The position numbers and the translations under genes were made by a program. Positions 8,740-20,918 of a stretch of DNA of 64,000 nucleotides are shown here, in pieces. Within the stretch, counting starts at the first letter, position 1; the number at the start of each line of letters is the position of its first letter. Under the pieces are notes generated by a model. It ran no database searches, was not told the DNA's origin, and saw only the letters and a list, made by a program, of their open reading frames with translations. The DNA is from Bolinopsis microptera (lineage: Eukaryota; Ctenophora; Tentaculata; Lobata; Bolinopsidae). Where the stretch lies: the NCBI RefSeq assembly GCF_026151205.1, contig NC_087083.1:8367460-8431459 (forward strand). The letters run 5' to 3'.

Positions 8740-11630
8740 TAGTATGGCTCCTGTCTTGCGGGCCATATATTGCATGTTTCAAGTAATGCTTTAAATTCTT
8801 TCTGTTCGTCCTGTGTCTTTCCCCAACGTCTACTACAACGGACAGTACTGTTGTAAAGTTTTATGGTTTTAAGTTAAGACACACATCCCTCATATAAATT
8901 TCTTAAATGTGTGACGGAATTGACCAAGTGGCACCATTTAACAAAAAATGTCGGTAACTATGTAGATAATAGTCATATGACTTTTACACAATTTAAGCTT
9001 TGGTAATCACACTATATAATGACAACACTATATAATGACAAGCACTTTGTAATGACAGCTGATCTTTGGCATTATATTAAGCTTTAACTCCATTCCTTGA
9101 TATAACGCGAAATTTTTCTTCGGAAGCTCTTTTGCAAGTTCGAACAATTTAATGCATAGTAACAAAAATCACGTGATCATTCATCATTGCTGTCCTTTCT
9201 CAATAATCATGCATGAATTGGTGAGCAAGACAACAATAGTATCGTGCTGGATATGAACTGCACGTACAATTTTAAAACTCAATACTTTGATAAATGGAAA
9301 ACATGTGGAATCCATTTATCAAAGTTATAAAACTTTTGATTGTATGCTATGTTCCACGGAACTTATGCTTATTATAGTAGTATAGTACGTTGTTTTTCAT
9401 AAATTGGATCGAGAGCAGTTGAAATTGTAGTACGTTGTTTTTTATTAATTAGTAGAGAGTAGTTGGAATTGTCGTTACCTGGACAATCAGGTTAGCAGTG
9501 TCTGATCTATTCATGACTTAATCTTGAGTAAGTTGACAACAAATGAATATTGATACTACCCGTTTGCAATGCCAATCGGCCAAGATGAAAACGAACCAAC
9601 ACGATTTTCAGAGCTCATACGAATCACAAAATATGATTGGAGGTATTCAGCTTTGCTGACGCGAATTACGTCTTGTCGTTATAATTTAATGAGAGCAATA
9701 CTTTTTTATAGTGCACGACTTAAGACTTTAATAGTAGCTTAAAGTTGACTAAAATCATGCAATAAACGCCGCCGAGATTTATGATTTATAAACTCGACCC
9801 AACTTTACAGTTTACACCGTATGTGATTTATTGGGTCATCAATTTCGAAGAAAACATTTAACTTCCTGTATGTTTTCTTAGATCACTGATCTATTGGGTC
9901 AGAAAATTCGAAGAAAATATTCATATAGGATAGGAATGTGTCGTCGATTATGCTCACAACTTTCCTGCACAGAAAAGCGTATCCCTCGTATGTAGTGAAA
10001 ATCGGGTTTACAAATATTTATCCAATTTGTTGATCGATCACCATAAAACTTTTGGAAAATGTTCAGGAGATCATTTAAAAGAGATTGGATCTCGGCCATA
10101 AATAATGTCGATAACAGTCTACAATATATAATTTTTGGGATGGCTGGCTTTTTTAGCAGATACTTAATCATTAGTCATATTTTTAGTCATTATTAATATT
10201 ATCAATTCAATCATATTTCCGACAAAATTCAGTTAAAAATAACAAATACAATGAAGTTAGATTTTGTCAAAAAGTTTAGAAGTGGAAAAAAGTCACACTC
10301 TATGGGGTACACCCTGTAAAAGATTAGGTACCGGATAATTTCCATAGTGAGCCCACATGGTTATATTTTACTATATGTATTTATATGTAAAGATGATACA
10401 TAATACATATCTGTTACCATTTTACTGACACCACGGCAACCACTTTAACACAACTTTTCACGAAAACCGTGAGAGATATACCATCGAAAATCCTTTGGTT
10501 GGGTCTAATGTATTTATTAGTTTATAAGTATTTCACCATGAGCCTGCATATTGAGCAACTCAGCAACCTGCCTCTGAGTTCTGTGTAGTGTTACTGTTAT
10601 CAGGGAAAGTAGTATTCTCGTACCATTCAACAGACAGAGTGGCATCACAGTCTTAATTGGTCCGTTAAGTTTTCTTGGCTTTAGAAGAGGAGTCAGAAAG
10701 CCTTTTCAAAATGATGAAAAATGTTCGCTGAGCTCAAACGAACGATTTATGAGGGACGCATATCGCATATTGCCCAAAAAAGAGTCGGCTGTGCATATTT
10801 TACGAGCTCATTTGGTATCTGGTCTGGACTAACAGCCTTTCAACTTGGATTTCATACCAGAATATTTGCCTCCTTATAAAATATTTGCATCATCGCGCGC
10901 AGCGCAGCATTGCAAATAAATTATAAAATGGCAAATATTTTGCTAAGAATGGCGCATTTGTTAACGCGGCGAATATTTTCGTAACATGGCAATGTTGCAA
11001 TCTGGGAGGGGGCTATATGAAAATATCCTATGAACTGGAAATTCAAATGTTGGTCAAACACGGCAGCAAGGGGCCCATGTTAACTATGTCATATTTTTTA
11101 ATGTGACAAAGTTTACAACTCACTGCCGGCCGAATTTAAGCGATATCTGATCATCTGATCAAAATATCGTTATGTGACAACTGACAAAATTTGCCTAGAG
11201 GATAAGACGATTATCCTAATCATTATCCTAATATTTACCAATATCCTCAAACTTCAATGAACGTGTCCATAATCCATATAGTCCTGCAGAGTGCAGACTG
11301 CTAACCTATTATTGTCCAGGTCAAGGTAACAACAATTCCATCCGCTGTCTACTTTATGAAAAAACAACGTAGTATAAACATAATTATGATAAAGCATAAG
11401 TTTCCTGTTTATTAATCCTTTTCTTTCATAAATAGATTCCACATATTTTCATAATCTAATATCCGAGCAAGGTAGGTACTTACATGTCTCCTGAATTCTT
11501 GAATGATGTTTCAAATCTTTTCCTAGATCGGAAAACACATACCTTCGCTGTGACACAAGGCAAATTTCCGTTGATTCATAATTATTGGGCATGGCGGAGG
11601 CTGCATTAAATCACATGAGGTCCGTGACTG
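8740..11630. other. Gene-poor repeat-rich spacer
   Basis: No ORF with recognisable content was found on either strand. Near 9360-9510 there are two diverged copies of the dispersed repeat that also occurs at 15408-15590, 18041-18225 and 18421-18510 (core TAGTACGTT then GAGCAGTTGGAATT). At 9286-9325 a 13-bp inverted repeat (CTTTGATAAATGG) brackets a short loop. A duplicated GATCTATTGGGTCA-type phrase occurs near 9825-9920. Confidence 0.6.
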
Positions 11631-11655
11631 AATTTGTTAAAAATTATTTGGTGAC

Positions 11656-12290
11656 GTGGTCTTCAATCCCAGACAAAAAGGCAAGATAATCACAAAAGAA
11701 AGTGCAACAACTCCTCGCAGCACAGGGAGATCCAAAAGAGCGAGTAACCCAATACAGCGCCAACAGAAAATTGTTCTCCTCTGTGACTTGACCATGCGAA
11801 GCTTTAAACCTGACGAGTTTCCAAAGAGGTACAATGTCTCTGTAATATACAGGCCAAGTTTGAAAGAACTTGACTCGTGCCTCGATTGAACAGTAGAAGA
11901 GATCTCAAACCTCAATCCAGATGCAGTGTACATTCACCTTGGTACTCGGGACATCCTGGAAGGCAACAAGGCTGATATTGTGGTGGGGTCATTAATCAAG
12001 TCTACTGAAAAGAGCCTTAGACAGACCTCTCAACACTGCCAAATATTCATCTCTCACCCCTTTCTCCGCGACCATCCTGGAGAGGAATGGGGTAAGAATA
12101 GTCGACTCATCACAGAGGCAATCAGAAATCTTAAAGATAACAGTGAAAAGGCTGATTTCTGGATGAGATCAAGAGAAAACAGAAACAACAACTTCTACCC
12201 GGGGGATCGGATATCCCACACGACTATCTGTTTGTCCCAGATCAACCTCATCTAAATGACAGAGGTATCAGAGTAATCATGGGAAACTTC
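11656..12290 (+). pseudogene. LINE ORF1 with SGNH/esterase-like domain, broken
   Basis: The frame opens with a basic N-terminus (RSTGRSKRAS). It is interrupted by a TGA near 11887, then continues with LNPDAVYIHLGTRDIL, and ends with HLNDRGIRVIMG read in a shifted frame near 12250. The GxRD and HLNDRG blocks match blocks III and V of SGNH hydrolases, which occur as ORF1 in CR1/L2-type LINEs. The nucleophile block reads LLCDLT instead of GDS, so Ser is not evident. It directly precedes an EN/RT ORF on the same strand, as expected for ORF1. Confidence 0.55.
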
Positions 12291-12427
12291 AAGACAAGTC
12301 TCAATAGTACATTTAGCAGGGACCGTACTTGAATTCTAGTCTCTCATTCTTAGCTCCTCCAAGTCTTCCGAGTTCTCTTCTTCTTTCCTCCTCTCCTCTT
12401 GCCTCTCTCATCTTCTATACCTGACTG

Positions 12428-14452
12428 ATGAACATCGTCAACGGTATAATTTCCTGGAATGTTGCAAACATTCATGGCTTGCTCGGAAACAAAGTTGAGG
12501 ATCCCGAATTTGTCAAAATCATCAGTCCAAATGATATAATCTGCCTCCAAGAAACCGGATGCGAAGTTTCCTATAGTGACATCCGCAAATCAGGTAAAGG
12601 AGGAGGAGTAACCACTTTGGTTAGGAACACAATTGTGGAATATTGCTCTCTGGATAAATGCACACTCACTGCGGACCATACAATGAATATTGTCATTGTT
12701 AAAATCACTGATCCCGACAGCAATCTCAACACCTTTGTTGTCAATAGCTACATCCCACCTACAAATAGCAAACAGAAAAACCGCACTAACTGCTCCGAGG
12801 CAAACTTTGATGCCCTTCAGGAAAAAATAACCAGCATCAAGAATAACCCCAGTGATGAGCTATTACTTCTTGGTGACCTTAATGCCAGGATAGGAGTAGC
12901 TCCAGATTTTCATATGTATGACAGAGTGGACGAATTCGAGCTCTTTCCAGAAACTGGCAGGTCTTCCGACTTCATGGTTATACCTGACGTGGCACCTGTA
13001 TCTCAAAATAGGAACAGCCAGGACAAAATTACCAATAGACATAAAAATCTTTTGCTTGACCTTTGTGGATCACAAAACCTCCTGATCCTTAATGGACGTA
13101 CCATCGGTGACTCTGCTGGAAAATACACATGCTACAAGTGGAACGGAAACAGCGTAGTGGACTACTTCATTGCATCAACATCCTTTCTTCACCGTGTCAA
13201 GAGCCTCTCAGTGGGTGAGCACACTCCGTTCTCCGATCACAATCCAATCTTACTCAGCCTTTGGCATAGACAAAGGGCCCCTCAAAGGAATAGTCAAGCT
13301 CCCACCAGTATCTACGAGGAAGATCCCTTTCGATACAAGATCACAGAAGAGGGTTTAGCCAACTTCACAAAATCATTTGAACAGCCTGAGTTCATTCAAA
13401 GAATCTCCCAACTGACCAAAGATGTCGAATCCACTCCAAAAACCCATGAGGCAGTTGAAGCACTGAATAGGCATATTACAGAACTCATTAACGATGTCGC
13501 TAAAAAAGAGTTCGATATCCCTAAACAAACTAAGAATCCAAAACCTAAGTTCGCCTCATGGTTTGACGGCAAGTGTCACACTGCACGACGCCTTTTCAAA
13601 CGGTCAATAAAAATTGTCGACAATAATCCTGATAACCAGAGAATTAAAACACGGCATCGTGCCAACTCTAGAGGATATCGAAAGATTGTCAATAAGAAAA
13701 GGGATGACTTCTTCAATAGCCTTAACAAGAAGATTAAAAACGGTAAAACTATATCCTGGAGAGATTTCAAGAAGCTTTAGAACTACAAGAAGGAAGAAGT
13801 CCAAACTGAAACGGAGCAACTCAACTCTTTCCACCAGTTCTACTCTGAGCTATATTCTGACAATCATCCAACCGTAGACACTCTCACTAAAAGAGCTCTC
13901 CTCGAAGAAGCCAACGCCCTATCCGAGGGATCTGCCCCTAATGAGTCACTGAACAGCCCATTTACATCGGATGAGCTGAACGCTGCGCTAGGCGAACTCA
14001 AATCGGGCAAAGCATCTTCTTTTGACCACATCAGCAACGAAATGCTCCGGGGTCTGAGCATGAATATGAGGTCGCTCCTCCTCAAACTCTTCAATTTGTG
14101 CCTGGAGACAGGAGTCTACCTCTGGAGCAAAAGTGTGATCACACCAATTCACAAAAAAGGGTGCATCAGGAACCCTGACAACTATAGAGCAATAGCAGTC
14201 TGTAGCTGTATCGGAAAACTGCTCTCTACGATGCTGCTATCTCGGCTCGTTAATCACCGCCAAATATCACATCCTGATCCACCCAACCAAGCAGGCTTTA
14301 CCAAAGGAAGTCAATGCAATGACCATATATTTACGCTGATGCTCAGTCTACCTCTTCATCATCAGTTTGAGTTGCTTCGCCTTGCATTTGAACTTTGCCT
14401 CCACAGTTCACCACGGCACCTCTTTTGGATGCCTCCTGCCGGGCAACACTAG
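12428..14452 (+). pseudogene. LINE ORF2: APE-type endonuclease plus truncated RT, one internal stop
   Basis: From the ATG at 12428, 450 codons contain an APE-type endonuclease: ISWNVANIHG, ICLQETG, GGGVTTLV, LLLGDLNARI, VVDYFI and the FSDHNPI block. A TAG at 13778-13780 interrupts an otherwise continuous frame that carries on into RT sequence. There ELKSGKASSFDHISNEML, VITPIHKKG, PDNYRAIAV and NQAGFTKGSQ match RT regions 0-2a. The ORF ends at 14452 before the FADD box, so the RT catalytic core is missing. One stop plus truncation makes it inactive. It follows the SGNH-like ORF1 on the same strand. Confidence 0.85.
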
Positions 14453-14459
14453 CTCTCAG

Positions 14460-15400
14460 ACACTGGCTAACTTACCGCGCACGAGATTTGAATAACGTTA
14501 CTGTAATGTTCCAAATTATATTTTTAATGTTCAAATGATCTTGCAACCTGTTCTAGATTTGAATGTCCATTCATGCAGTTTGGGCGAACTTCCGTCCTAG
14601 TTTTTTTTTCAAATAATGTAAACTATCATCTTTAAGACCTACTGCAGCCGTCGGAAACGGCTGTATCTTTTATACTTTTGAATCTACGGACACTTAAATA
14701 CCTACAGGCTACAATTGACTGGCAAAGCGTTTATCCCTGAATATATATGTACGTATATATGTATCACGACAATCTATCGTAAAAGTAAAACAGGGGTACC
14801 AGAAAACCAATTTCCCGATACTCCTGAATCTTGAAACATTTTTTGCAGTCGATTTGGTCAACGTCTAGACGCCCTGCAAAATTTGGTAAAGCGAATCGTT
14901 ACCTATAATGAACTAAAATGACCCAATTCCCATAACACAGAAAATGAAATTTGTCGATCCATGCTTCAAACTGTGTATCAAACTGTGAATTGTTATCATT
15001 TTCGTGTAGTTCTTAATCTTACACTGTTTGACAAGCTTGCTTTTCCCATTCCTTCATATCAGTTCCTTTGTCATTTATCAATTACTGTGATAAATGGAAA
15101 GCACATTTACTCCTTGTACACTATAATGCGCCGTGAAGTCGCTGTATTTATATATCAATATGTCCATTGTCTATATCCACAATCAATTTTATTGAGGGCT
15201 GAAATAATTGGAGTGTTCAAGTAAAACTAAATTCAAATGTTCAGAGTTATGGTTAGAGTTATGGTTTATAAGGTTATGGTTATCTCCGATTCTTCGGGTT
15301 TGTGTTTATGTTTTCGATTGGGTTGAGGGTTTATATAAAACCGTTTTATTATCAACCGCTTTTTTATTTTATTTCATTTTTATTTAAAATACCCAATCAA
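14460..15400. other. Non-coding spacer
   Basis: The stretch is AT-rich with no recognisable product. An 87-codon ORF at 14961-15224 has no identifiable motif and is not supported as a gene. A GCAGCCGTCGGAAACGGCTG-type short palindrome near 14645 is the only compact symmetry noted. Confidence 0.5.
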
Positions 15401-15407
15401 TTTCTCA

Positions 15408-15590
15408 GGACAAACAATCAAAATCAAATGTCGTAACGCGATTTATTTAATTTCATTTTAAATTGTTGGCACTGAGTTTACTGTTTTATTAGAAATTTCT
15501 TTGAAAGAATAATCAGCAGTTAGAATTATAGTACGTTTTTTTCATCAAGTAGATCAGAGCAGTTGGAATTTGTGTTACCTGGGTGTCTTC
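15408..15590 (+). repeat. Direct repeat about 185 bp, left copy
   Basis: The sequence from CTCAGGACAAACAATC to GAATTTGTGTTACC recurs at 18041-18225 with only a few changes. The two copies are in direct orientation and bracket about 2.45 kb. Shorter relatives of its right half occur near 9400-9480 and 18421-18465. No coding sequence or tRNA primer site lies beside it, so an LTR reading is not supported. It is treated as a dispersed repeat. Confidence 0.75.
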
Positions 15591-15594
15591 CACG

Positions 15595-15765
15595 AACAGT
15601 TTATGGTGTACTTAAGAATGACTTAAGTACAAATTTAAGTACAACCCAATTCGTTTGTCGTCCACGAACTGAGTCTTAAGTACACATTTTTACTTAAGTC
15701 GCATGATTTAAGTTCCTACTTAAATATTTAAGTACGACTTTGGGAGTTAAACTTAGCGTGCACTT
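15595..15765. repeat. Cluster of ACTTAAGT-type palindromes
   Basis: About nine copies of CTTAAGTAC, GTACTTAAG or close variants (ACTTAAGTA, TTTAAGTA, TTAAATATTTAAG) lie within 170 bases. TCCACGAAC occurs twice. The self-complementary core means the region can fold in many registers. It looks like the body of a small foldback element. No clear terminal repeat pair was found. Confidence 0.55.
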
Positions 15766-15825
15766 AAAGTTGCGTTAGCCTCCATATATGGTGCGTGTTG
15801 GAAGCGTAATTGTAATCGATACTTA

Positions 15826-16100
15826 CTTAAGGGCCGGGGGGGTTCACCCTGATTTTTTTGTGAAACTTGTTTTCGAGATAGCAGTTGACCAACAGACTAA
15901 GACCGGTGACCGAACTTTTGAGGGGGTCCCGGACCCCAACCGCCATACGGTGCCCGCGGGGCAGCCACGCCCATATTTGGTCCAAATTAGGCCCAATTTA
16001 GCCAAATAGCCTGAACATGCCCAAGAGGTGAAAAAAGAAAAGTTGGGATTTTCGCCTACCACCAAATTTGTACATTTTACCACTCGCCCAGGTCATCAGA
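15826..16100. other. TTAAGGGCCGGGGGGG element end
   Basis: TTAAGGGCCGGGGGGG at about 15826 resembles the left end of the foldback at 39637 (TTAAGGGGGCCGGGGG). The 73-codon and 79-codon ORFs that overlap it on opposite strands have no motif. No mirrored right end was seen downstream, so this may be a solo or truncated copy of that element type. Confidence 0.35.
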
Positions 16101-16592
16101 TATCGCTTCAAAAATTCTTGTGAGTCTAGCTGATGATCATATCCAACTTTATGGAACAGAATTTCTATCAATTCTGAGTTTTAAGGTATGAAATGTGGCC
16201 TCAAACGACTTAGTAAAATTCATCGTAAAAAGGGCCAAAAATGGCAGAATTAAGGCTTAAAATGCTTATTACTCAAAAAGTATCAGTTTTTTTGAAATAC
16301 TTTTTACAGAATCGTAATCAGCTTGATCAGACGAATCTTTTAGTACCAAATGAACTATGTTGTTGAGTGCCATAATTTCGGTGACTTTTCCGCCAAGTGA
16401 CCCTTGAAAACATCATGTACTAGCAGAGTTATATTTTTTTAAAAGAATATTTTAATGGTGTACAGTGTAATTAATATAGTTCAAAAATGTCTCTATTGCC
16501 AAATTGCTTCCAGGCGTTTTGCACGAGCAAAATGTTCAAAAATGTTTGCCTTGATCGGCAAACTTTAACTGTACGGTACTACTATAAGTATA

Positions 16593-16634
16593 GTTTTATA
16601 AATTTCAATACTATAGTATTGAAATTTATAAAAC
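16593..16634. repeat. Perfect 42-bp palindrome
   Basis: A 19-base arm beginning GTTTTATAAATTTC is followed by TATA and the exact reverse complement of the arm, giving a perfect 42-bp palindrome. It sits in AT-rich non-coding DNA. It could extrude as a cruciform or mark a very small foldback element. Confidence 0.85.
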
Positions 16635-16859
16635 CTTTGAAAGTCTGACTGTGGCGCACAAAAAAGCATTCCTACACCCCTGAATTATCTGCTATTACAT
16701 GTGAACATTGCGAGGTATCTAGGGGTGGGACAGGAGGAATTATTTTAGTTTTACGGGAAATTGAATAAAAATTGAATCAAGTAATCAAGCTTTCTTGGAA
16801 ACGCGTAGCTCCAGTATAGACATGGGTTTAAGTATAAGTATAACTTACAAGTCATTATC

Positions 16860-17125
16860 AGGGTACCAACTACCACATCTTACTGCAGGCGGCGCTCAGC
16901 CTGTCATTGATCCGCCTGTCATTCCGCGCTCAGCCTGTCATTCCGCCGAATCTCTATATGTTTATGAACATAATAGCCTGGGGTCCCCGACTCCCCAGGT
17001 AACCACATCACGATTGAGAAATTTAATTATATCTCCCCACGAATTTTACCTGGTGACCTCGAGGCTTCTCTGTTCATAAACAAATTAAATATATATTGGA
17101 ATAACAATTGATAGGCCGAGCGCCG
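16860..17125 (+). repeat. LINE 5' fragment related to the ORF1 leader at 35040-35130
   Basis: The stretch holding CGCTCAGCCTGTCATTCCG, GAACATAATAGCCTGG and GGTCCCC matches the reverse complement of about 35040-35115. That region is the start of the SGNH-type ORF1 on the minus strand. The local 39-base phrase containing CAGCCTGTCATT is duplicated. Only the leader is present here, so it is an orphan fragment of that LINE family on the opposite strand. Confidence 0.6.
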
Positions 17126-17574
17126 CCCAGTAACAAGAATTTTGATAGTATTAATTTGTTTATAATTATATGCTCTCTCGTACCACAATTAGAAAGTCTA
17201 TTATTTTACTCTTAGTTCCCAAAAATTATTTCGACAAAAATTTTGGCGGCCCTCTCGTAAATTAATGGCACATATAAATGTTTGCATTGCATTGACACTT
17301 TTATTTGTCACTGACACTATACAATATACATGTAGTTAAACTTAAATTATTTCATGTTCAATTCCATTGGAAATAGTTTTCAACCAAATCCCAAAATTGG
17401 GTAATAATATAAAGTGCATGGAACGTAACAAAAGTTTCCTTTTTCCAAATAAAAGGAAATGATATCAAATTAAATTACCGTTTCTGTACTAAACGCGAAA
17501 TGTTGCCGAGAATGAAATCGGCCGTGAATGAATCAGAATAAGAAAAGCGAACGACCAATATAAACTGAAGTGTT

Positions 17575-17661
17575 TTTCTTTAGTAGTGGAACAGCAATAC
17601 TAAGGTAAATGGTCCGCAGCAGTCCCATTACCTTAGTATTGCTGTTCCACTACTAAAGAAA
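17575..17661. repeat. Long-stem hairpin (about 35-bp arms)
   Basis: The arm beginning TTTCTTTAGTAGTGGAACAG is mirrored exactly after a loop of about 17 bases containing GGTCCGCAGCAG, apart from one extra A in the left arm. The short loop and long near-perfect stem resemble a miniature inverted-repeat element or an miRNA-like foldback. No flanking target duplication was identified. Confidence 0.8.
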
Positions 17662-18040
17662 TAATCCCGATAACACTCAACCTCTGCCTGATCCAGAGGA
17701 TATCACCATTTTACCTTCACACAGACATCGAACACTGTAAGAAGATGACGATCAGACCTCATTATTGAAGTGTTTTTCACATTATCTGGCATCCTGAGGA
17801 TAGAAATAGCCGCAGAGATATATGTTTATCTTAGAAACATAGTATGTCCGCAGGCTGGGTTATCGTCAAGGGAAGCATTACTTTACCGTAGATGTTTACT
17901 TAACGGCTAAGAAAGATTCGTAGATTCCTCTACTAGGTTAACTTCCGGTTACCTGATTAAGATTTGCATACCATTGTCGTGACCCTCATACCATCATTTC
18001 GTGACCCCATACCATTGTCGGTCCACTTAGTCACTAAGTT

Positions 18041-18225
18041 CTCAGGACAAACAATCAAAATCAAATGGATCGTAACGCGATTTATTTAGTTTCATTTTAA
18101 ATTGTTGGCACTGAGTTTACTGTTTTATTAGAAATTTCTTTGAAAGAATCATCAGCAGTTGGAATTATAGTACGTTTTTTTTTCATCAAGTAGATCAGAG
18201 CAGTTGGAATTTGTGTTACGTACCT
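18041..18225 (+). repeat. Direct repeat about 185 bp, right copy
   Basis: This is the second copy of the repeat at 15408-15590, with a 2-base insertion (GGATCG) and several substitutions. A further partial copy follows at about 18421-18510, sharing GAGAGCAGTTGGAATT and the CACTCTGTAGGACTAGGACT flank seen just after this copy. Confidence 0.75.
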
Positions 18226-19707
18226 GGAAAGTTGACAGTTAGAATACCACTCTGTAGGACTAGGACTGTATATCTGCAGACTGGTAACCTAATGGTACAG
18301 GTAATAAACACATACCTTTGCTGTGACTCAAGGCAAATCACATACGATCTTTTGATTGTGGAATTCGATTAAAAGGTCCTTTGAGATCCGTGCACCTCTT
18401 AATAAAATAATATTGCTTCTGCGGAACAAGTAGAGAGCAGTTGGAATTTTTGTTACCTGGACAGTGGACAATTAGATTACCACTCTGTAGGACTAGGACT
18501 ATATATCAGTTTGAGTTAATGGATCACGCGTTGCAAGGAACGTAGCCATTTATAAAACTGGCTACGTTGCAGGGTAAAATAGATTTTGTATAATTTAGCA
18601 TGCCTCCTGTATTGCGGGCCATATTACATGTTTCAAGTAATGCTTTAAATTCTCTCTGTTTATAAATTTTACCAAAACCCATAATCATGGGTATTGGATA
18701 GGGTGGACCGCTGCCAGTGTCTCTCTTTCCCAAACAAAAGGAAACGATATTAATTTGAATAACCGTCCGCAAATGCAAAATGATACCGAGAATGAAATCG
18801 GTCGCTCGCTTTTCCCATTTATTCACGACTTACGAATTGTAATAAGTTTCAATTAATTATATCAATCACATGCTGCAAAAAAACTCTTTGGGTTGCCTTC
18901 GCGTCGATACCTAGTATTTCGGGATAAGGTTGGTAATTAGTGTCCAATTAGCTGATGTTTATTGAATCTTTATTGCCGAGTACGGCTACCCCTATTACAA
19001 TTGACACCATTTGGGTGTCCAAATTTCGGGACCTAAAGTTTTTATTCCGTGGCCAAGTTTTTATTTCTTCATACTTATAATAAGGCCATAAAAGCATTTG
19101 ACCCAGTTTCCATTGTATATCTCTTAACGGTTTTTGCGAAAAGTCGTGTTAAAGTTGATGCCGTGGTGTCAGTAAAATGGCAACAGATACACTTAGTATA
19201 TCGTCTCGCTTTACATATACACTTACAGTAAGATAATCAGTAGTAAGATAATCAATTGAATTTTAAAATACAAATTAGATTTTAATCAATACTAATGCAA
19301 ATCAAAAGATAAACGGAGGTATTAAGTCGTATTCATAGAAAGTTGGAAAATTTTGGTATTTTGGAATTTCGATATTTTGAATTCCAAAATTTTAAAATTG
19401 ATATTCACTATCTTTTAGCAATTACTAGACAGTCTCTAATTTTGAAATATCTCCGACTGTAAAGGTCACAGAAGGATCCAGTTATAGCATTAGCTAGGAT
19501 TTTTATTGTTGTTTATGTTATCTCTGTGACTCATTATACTGTGTTTACAATATACTTGTTAAGCCCTACTCTTGGGAAAGGAGACGGCCGCGGTATATCG
19601 GGGTTTGTGGTGAATCGGATTTTTATTGTAGTTTTATTTTGTATCATTAATTTAGTTATATTCTCTCAAAACAACTTATTCAAGTAGCTGTAGATCAGTC
19701 CTGACAA

Positions 19708-20238
19708 ATGATGACAGAGTTTACAAAAGCTTTGTTTTTTCTTGCGGTCATCAGTCTGTCAGTCAGTCAGTCAACAACTATAGCACCGTTCGAGGGGGAG
19801 TTAGAACTTAAAGTAGACATGTTGGCCAGAAGTGACGAGTATGAGTGTGATGACTGTGAACTGGTGCTGGACAGGCTAATCCATACCAAGATCACGTTGA
19901 TACCCGGTGACGAATTTGCGGTCGCTGCATACCTCACTATGAACACATTGCACTGTTTTGAAAAATTCAGAATACACCCTACGGGGGATCCTGGACGCTA
20001 CGAAGAATTCCACTGCACAAATTCTGGTTGTGAATGCCCGGATAAACCCTGTGATGAAACCATAACGATGGTAGTATCTGATTTGCAAGACCATAATCCA
20101 GATGAGTACCAAGAGTGCAAGGGGATGCTAGGGACCAATGCGGAGTTCAAAGTTAGAGATGTAGTAGAATATGACATATACGAACTGGCAGTCGCTGGTC
20201 ATGTTGCAGGTACGTGGGCACACTTTGTTCCATGGTAG
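19708..20238 (+). CDS. Small secreted cysteine-rich protein (176 aa), unknown family
   Basis: The ORF starts MMTEFTKALFFLAVISL, a clear signal peptide with likely cleavage after SVSQS. The mature part has eight Cys: an early CDDC pair, one at LHC, the cluster CTNSGCECPDKPC, and one at QECKG. This fits four disulfides. It is acidic (ELELKVDMLARSDEYE) and ends GTWAHFVPW. A second Met directly follows the first, so the exact start is uncertain by one codon. A polyadenylation signal AATAAA lies at 20399-20404, about 160 bases past the stop. No intron is needed. No family is recognised. Its last 26 codons and 3' UTR are copied again downstream (20550-20640), so the locus has undergone tandem duplication. 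Confidence 0.65.
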   Translation: MMTEFTKALFFLAVISLSVSQSTTIAPFEGELELKVDMLARSDEYECDDCELVLDRLIHTKITLIPGDEFAVAAYLTMNTLHCFEKFRIHPTGDPGRYEEFHCTNSGCECPDKPCDETITMVVSDLQDHNPDEYQECKGMLGTNAEFKVRDVVEYDIYELAVAGHVAGTWAHFVPW

Positions 20239-20918
20239 GGAGGGTTAAACTGTGGCAAGCTGATTGATTTATCATTGTCATTTGTCACGTTTTTAAATTC
20301 AAAGCATATTAGTCCCACCTCCCAATTACATATCATTATTTATCCATCCCTCCACATTTTAAACATTTAATATTTAACCTAGTAAAATTATAATGATTAA
20401 TAAATCACATGCTCAGAAATTGCGGAGGGTCAAGAAAACGGCGGAGAGGATCAAGAAAACGGCGGAGAGGGTCAGTACTCACTCGCAGTATGTCATTCCA
20501 TCAATGTTGTCCTCTCGGTGACTAGTCTCCTGATTGCCTTCTTCTTGCAGATGTAGTAGAATATTGGATGTGCGAACTGGTAGTCGTTGGTTATGTTTCA
20601 GGTACGTGGGCACACTTTGTACCATGGTAGGGAGGGTTAAACTGTGGCATGCTGATTGATTTATCATTGTCACGTTTTAAAATTCAAGGCATATTATAGT
20701 CCCACCTCCCAATTACATATCATTATTTATCCATCCCTCCACATTCTAAATATCTAATATTTAACCTAGTCAAATTATATTGATTAATAAATCACATGCT
20801 CAGAAATTGCGGAGGATCAAGAAAACGGCGGAGAGGGTCAGTACTCACTCGCAGTATGCATCACTCCATCAATGCTGTCCTCTCGGTGACTAGTCTCCTG
20901 ATTGCATTCTTCTTTTAG
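20158..20918 (+). repeat. Tandem copies of the secreted gene's 3' end and flank
   Basis: Unit 1 (20158-20549, 392 bp) holds the last 26 codons, the stop, the 3' UTR with AATAAA and about 140 bases of flank. Unit 2 (20550-20918, 369 bp) repeats this, including an open 26-codon tail that again ends GTWAHFVPW and a second AATAAA. Unit 2 starts directly after TTCTTCTTGCAG, which looks like a 3' splice site. A third unit begins at 20919 but soon diverges into the LINE leader. Unit 1 lacks a donor at the matching point, so an alternative last exon is possible but unproven. Confidence 0.75.

Noticed and set aside
9899-11442. Small ORFs of 62-90 codons on the minus strand
   Set aside because: No motif, no splice or start context, and the length is as expected by chance in AT-rich DNA.
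15408-18225. LTR retrotransposon with 185-bp LTRs
   Set aside because: No gag, protease, RT, primer-binding site or polypurine tract lies between the repeats, and relatives occur singly elsewhere.
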